NCBI GenBank assembly: GCA_017467965.1
Contig: JAFUJZ010000011.1
Span: 1-16,779 of the forward strand
Direction of reading: 5' to 3'
Source: Clostridia bacterium
GTDB taxonomy: Bacteria; Bacillota_A; Clostridia; UMGS1883
DNA: 16,779 bases
Of the stretch, positions 15,985 to 16,779 are shown piece after piece. The translations under genes were made by a program, and so were the position numbers. Below the pieces are notes generated by a model that worked only from the letters and a program-made list of their open reading frames with translations, did no database searches and was not told where the DNA came from. How positions within the stretch are numbered: the stretch's first letter is position 1; the number at the start of each line of letters is the position of its first letter.

Positions 15985-16054
15985 AACTTCGTTGCGATAT
16001 GTGCCTTTGGCACGCGATATATTGGCTTTGCCAATGCGGTATGCCTTCGGCGTT
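15985..16054. repeat. second short-hairpin array with GATAT linkers
   Basis: Four small inverted repeats occur in tandem: AAC-TTC-GTT (15985-15993), GTGCC-TTT-GGCAC (16001-16013), ATTGGC-TTT-GCCAAT (16021-16035) and ATGCC-TTC-GGCGT (16041-16053, one G-T pair). Linkers contain GCGATAT or GCGGT. The organisation matches the array at 4664-4830: different stems, short loops and shared linkers. Confidence 0.7.
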
Positions 16055-16087
16055 AAAGAAACCGTTGCAATTTGCAACGGTTTCTTT
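16055..16087. terminator. convergent intrinsic terminator
   Basis: A perfect 15-bp stem (16055-16069 with 16073-16087) has a 3-nt loop, A-rich on the left and T-rich on the right (TTTCTTTTT). It begins 4 nt beyond the stop codon of the minus-strand 91-residue gene, so it probably serves that operon and backs up the rpsA terminator. Confidence 0.85.
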
Positions 16088-16091
16088 TTGA

Positions 16092-16367
16092 TTAATAAAG
16101 TATTTTTGTTTTTTCGTCCGTGAATAAGTTTACACCATATTCATTGTTTACGGCTTTTTTGATTGCTTCTATTTTTCCGTCGTTATCCATGTTGTCTCTT
16201 GTATAATACAAGCATTTAAGTTCTTTATTCCAGTTTACACTCATACCTGCACGATAAATCATATCAAAATTGCCTTCTTGAGGCGTTACGCACAGAAAAC
16301 CGTCTTGCGTAAAAATTTTGGATACGCGGATGTGGGTAGGTAGTTTCTTTTTCAAAAAGTTGAACAT
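16092..16367 (-). CDS. 91-residue protein of unknown function
   Basis: I do not recognise this family. The product starts with a short basic, hydrophobic segment (MFNFLKKKLP) without a full signal peptide or membrane helix. A beta-rich part follows (THIRVSKIFTQDGFLCVTP), then a mixed region with several Trp, Tyr and Cys residues (VNWNKELKCLYYTRD), and a C-terminal helix plus strand (KIEAIKKAVNNEYGV). It is probably a small cytoplasmic protein. AAGGAG (minus strand, 16381-16376) overlaps the stop codon of the upstream metallopeptidase gene and is 8 nt before this ATG, so the two are co-transcribed and probably translationally coupled. That spacing supports it as a real gene. Confidence 0.75.
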   Translation of the reverse strand: MFNFLKKKLPTHIRVSKIFTQDGFLCVTPQEGNFDMIYRAGMSVNWNKELKCLYYTRDNMDNDGKIEAIKKAVNNEYGVNLFTDEKTKILY

Positions 16368-16379
16368 AGTCGATACTCC

Positions 16380-16779
16380 TTAATACAATGATTTTACTCC
16401 TATTTTGCTAAGTGCACGTTTATAAGAAGCAAATGTGTTGGGATAAAGCTGAGCTATACCTATCTGATAGTCGCGGTTAGAATAGCAGAGCCAGTAAAGA
16501 CGGGCAAATTCCGCAAAGTTTTCGTAAAGGTTTGAGTTACCGTAGCCGGAAACTGTTACAATATCTGTTTTAATATGGCTTTGCCATGCGGCGCCCTGTG
16601 ACCAATGCTGTGTGGAAAGAGCCGGATAACCGTTTGCATGATAGTCAAGGCTGTGACCTAACTCATGTACAAAGCTTTCAACCATTGCCTCAACTGTAGC
16701 TGTGCCCTTAAGGCGAACAAAAAGCTCGTCTCCGTCATAGGTGGGGTTATAGCCAAGGTTATAGGTGCTGTCTGTTGAA
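16380..16779 (-). CDS. HELGH zinc metallopeptidase, 5' end outside window
   Basis: The frame is open to the window edge, so the N-terminus is missing; about 132 residues are visible. The zinc motif is VHELGHSLDYH (HExxH, encoded at 16667-16653), followed about 40 residues later by NLYENFAEFARLYW, whose glutamates could supply the third ligand in a gluzincin-like arrangement. This spacing resembles the anthrax lethal-factor-like/PPEP type of Clostridia peptidases, but that assignment is tentative. The region before the motif (NPTYDGDELFVRLKG) looks like a beta-rich substrate-groove strand. An internal ATG at 16685 exists but would start only six residues before the first zinc histidine, so it is not the real start. 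The secretion signal cannot be judged because the start is absent. Confidence 0.75.
   Translation of the reverse strand, partial: STDSTYNLGYNPTYDGDELFVRLKGTATVEAMVESFVHELGHSLDYHANGYPALSTQHWSQGAAWQSHIKTDIVTVSGYGNSNLYENFAEFARLYWLCYSNRDYQIGIAQLYPNTFASYKRALSKIGVKSLY

Overview
The window looks like chromosomal DNA from an AT-rich, low-GC Gram-positive anaerobe of the class Clostridia. The evidence is strong AAGGAGG-type ribosome binding sites, secreted GLUG/InlB-repeat and BspA-type leucine-rich-repeat proteins, a lipobox lipoprotein, and an ispH reading frame running directly into a four-domain ribosomal protein S1 gene, an arrangement known from Clostridia. Genus cannot be fixed from the sequence alone. 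No tRNA, rRNA, insertion sequence, prophage or CRISPR array was seen.

Left part (1-7.4 kb, cell envelope). A leader with an ACAG tetranucleotide repeat and a terminator-like hairpin precedes a 1269-residue secreted surface protein (11 GLUG-like repeats, then three InlB/Listeria-Bacteroides-type repeats, then a C-terminal beta-rich module). After a strong terminator come a small lipoprotein, an intergenic array of eight short hairpins with different stem sequences, and a tight gene pair encoding an MBOAT O-acyltransferase and a membrane-anchored DHHW/AlgJ-AlgX-like protein. This pair is a typical polysaccharide O-acetylation module.

Middle (7.4-9.1 kb). A convergent 26-bp perfect inverted repeat separates the DHHW gene from a small ribbon-helix-helix regulator on the minus strand. 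The regulator is divergent from a secreted protein with BspA-type leucine-rich repeats and a copper-amine-oxidase-N-like domain, which has a good sigma-70/SigA promoter.

Right-centre (9.1-16 kb, housekeeping operon). One promoter and one terminator appear to bracket pcrA/uvrD helicase, a SAM methyltransferase, a BaiN/HI0933-family flavoprotein, cmk, ispH and rpsA, with 4-nt ATGA overlaps or very short gaps at most junctions. The main oddity is in ispH. The frame breaks at a run of seven A's exactly in the phase of an A-AAA-AAA slippery heptamer, right after the second iron-sulfur cysteine. It continues intact in the -1 frame through the third cysteine and into S1. S1 also has its own internal Shine-Dalgarno and ATG and shows a sharp change in codon use, so S1 synthesis need not depend on the break.

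Right end (16.0-16.8 kb). A second hairpin array lies between two strong bidirectional terminators. Beyond it are two minus-strand genes: a 91-residue protein of unknown function and the C-terminal part of a HELGH zinc metallopeptidase that runs off the window edge.
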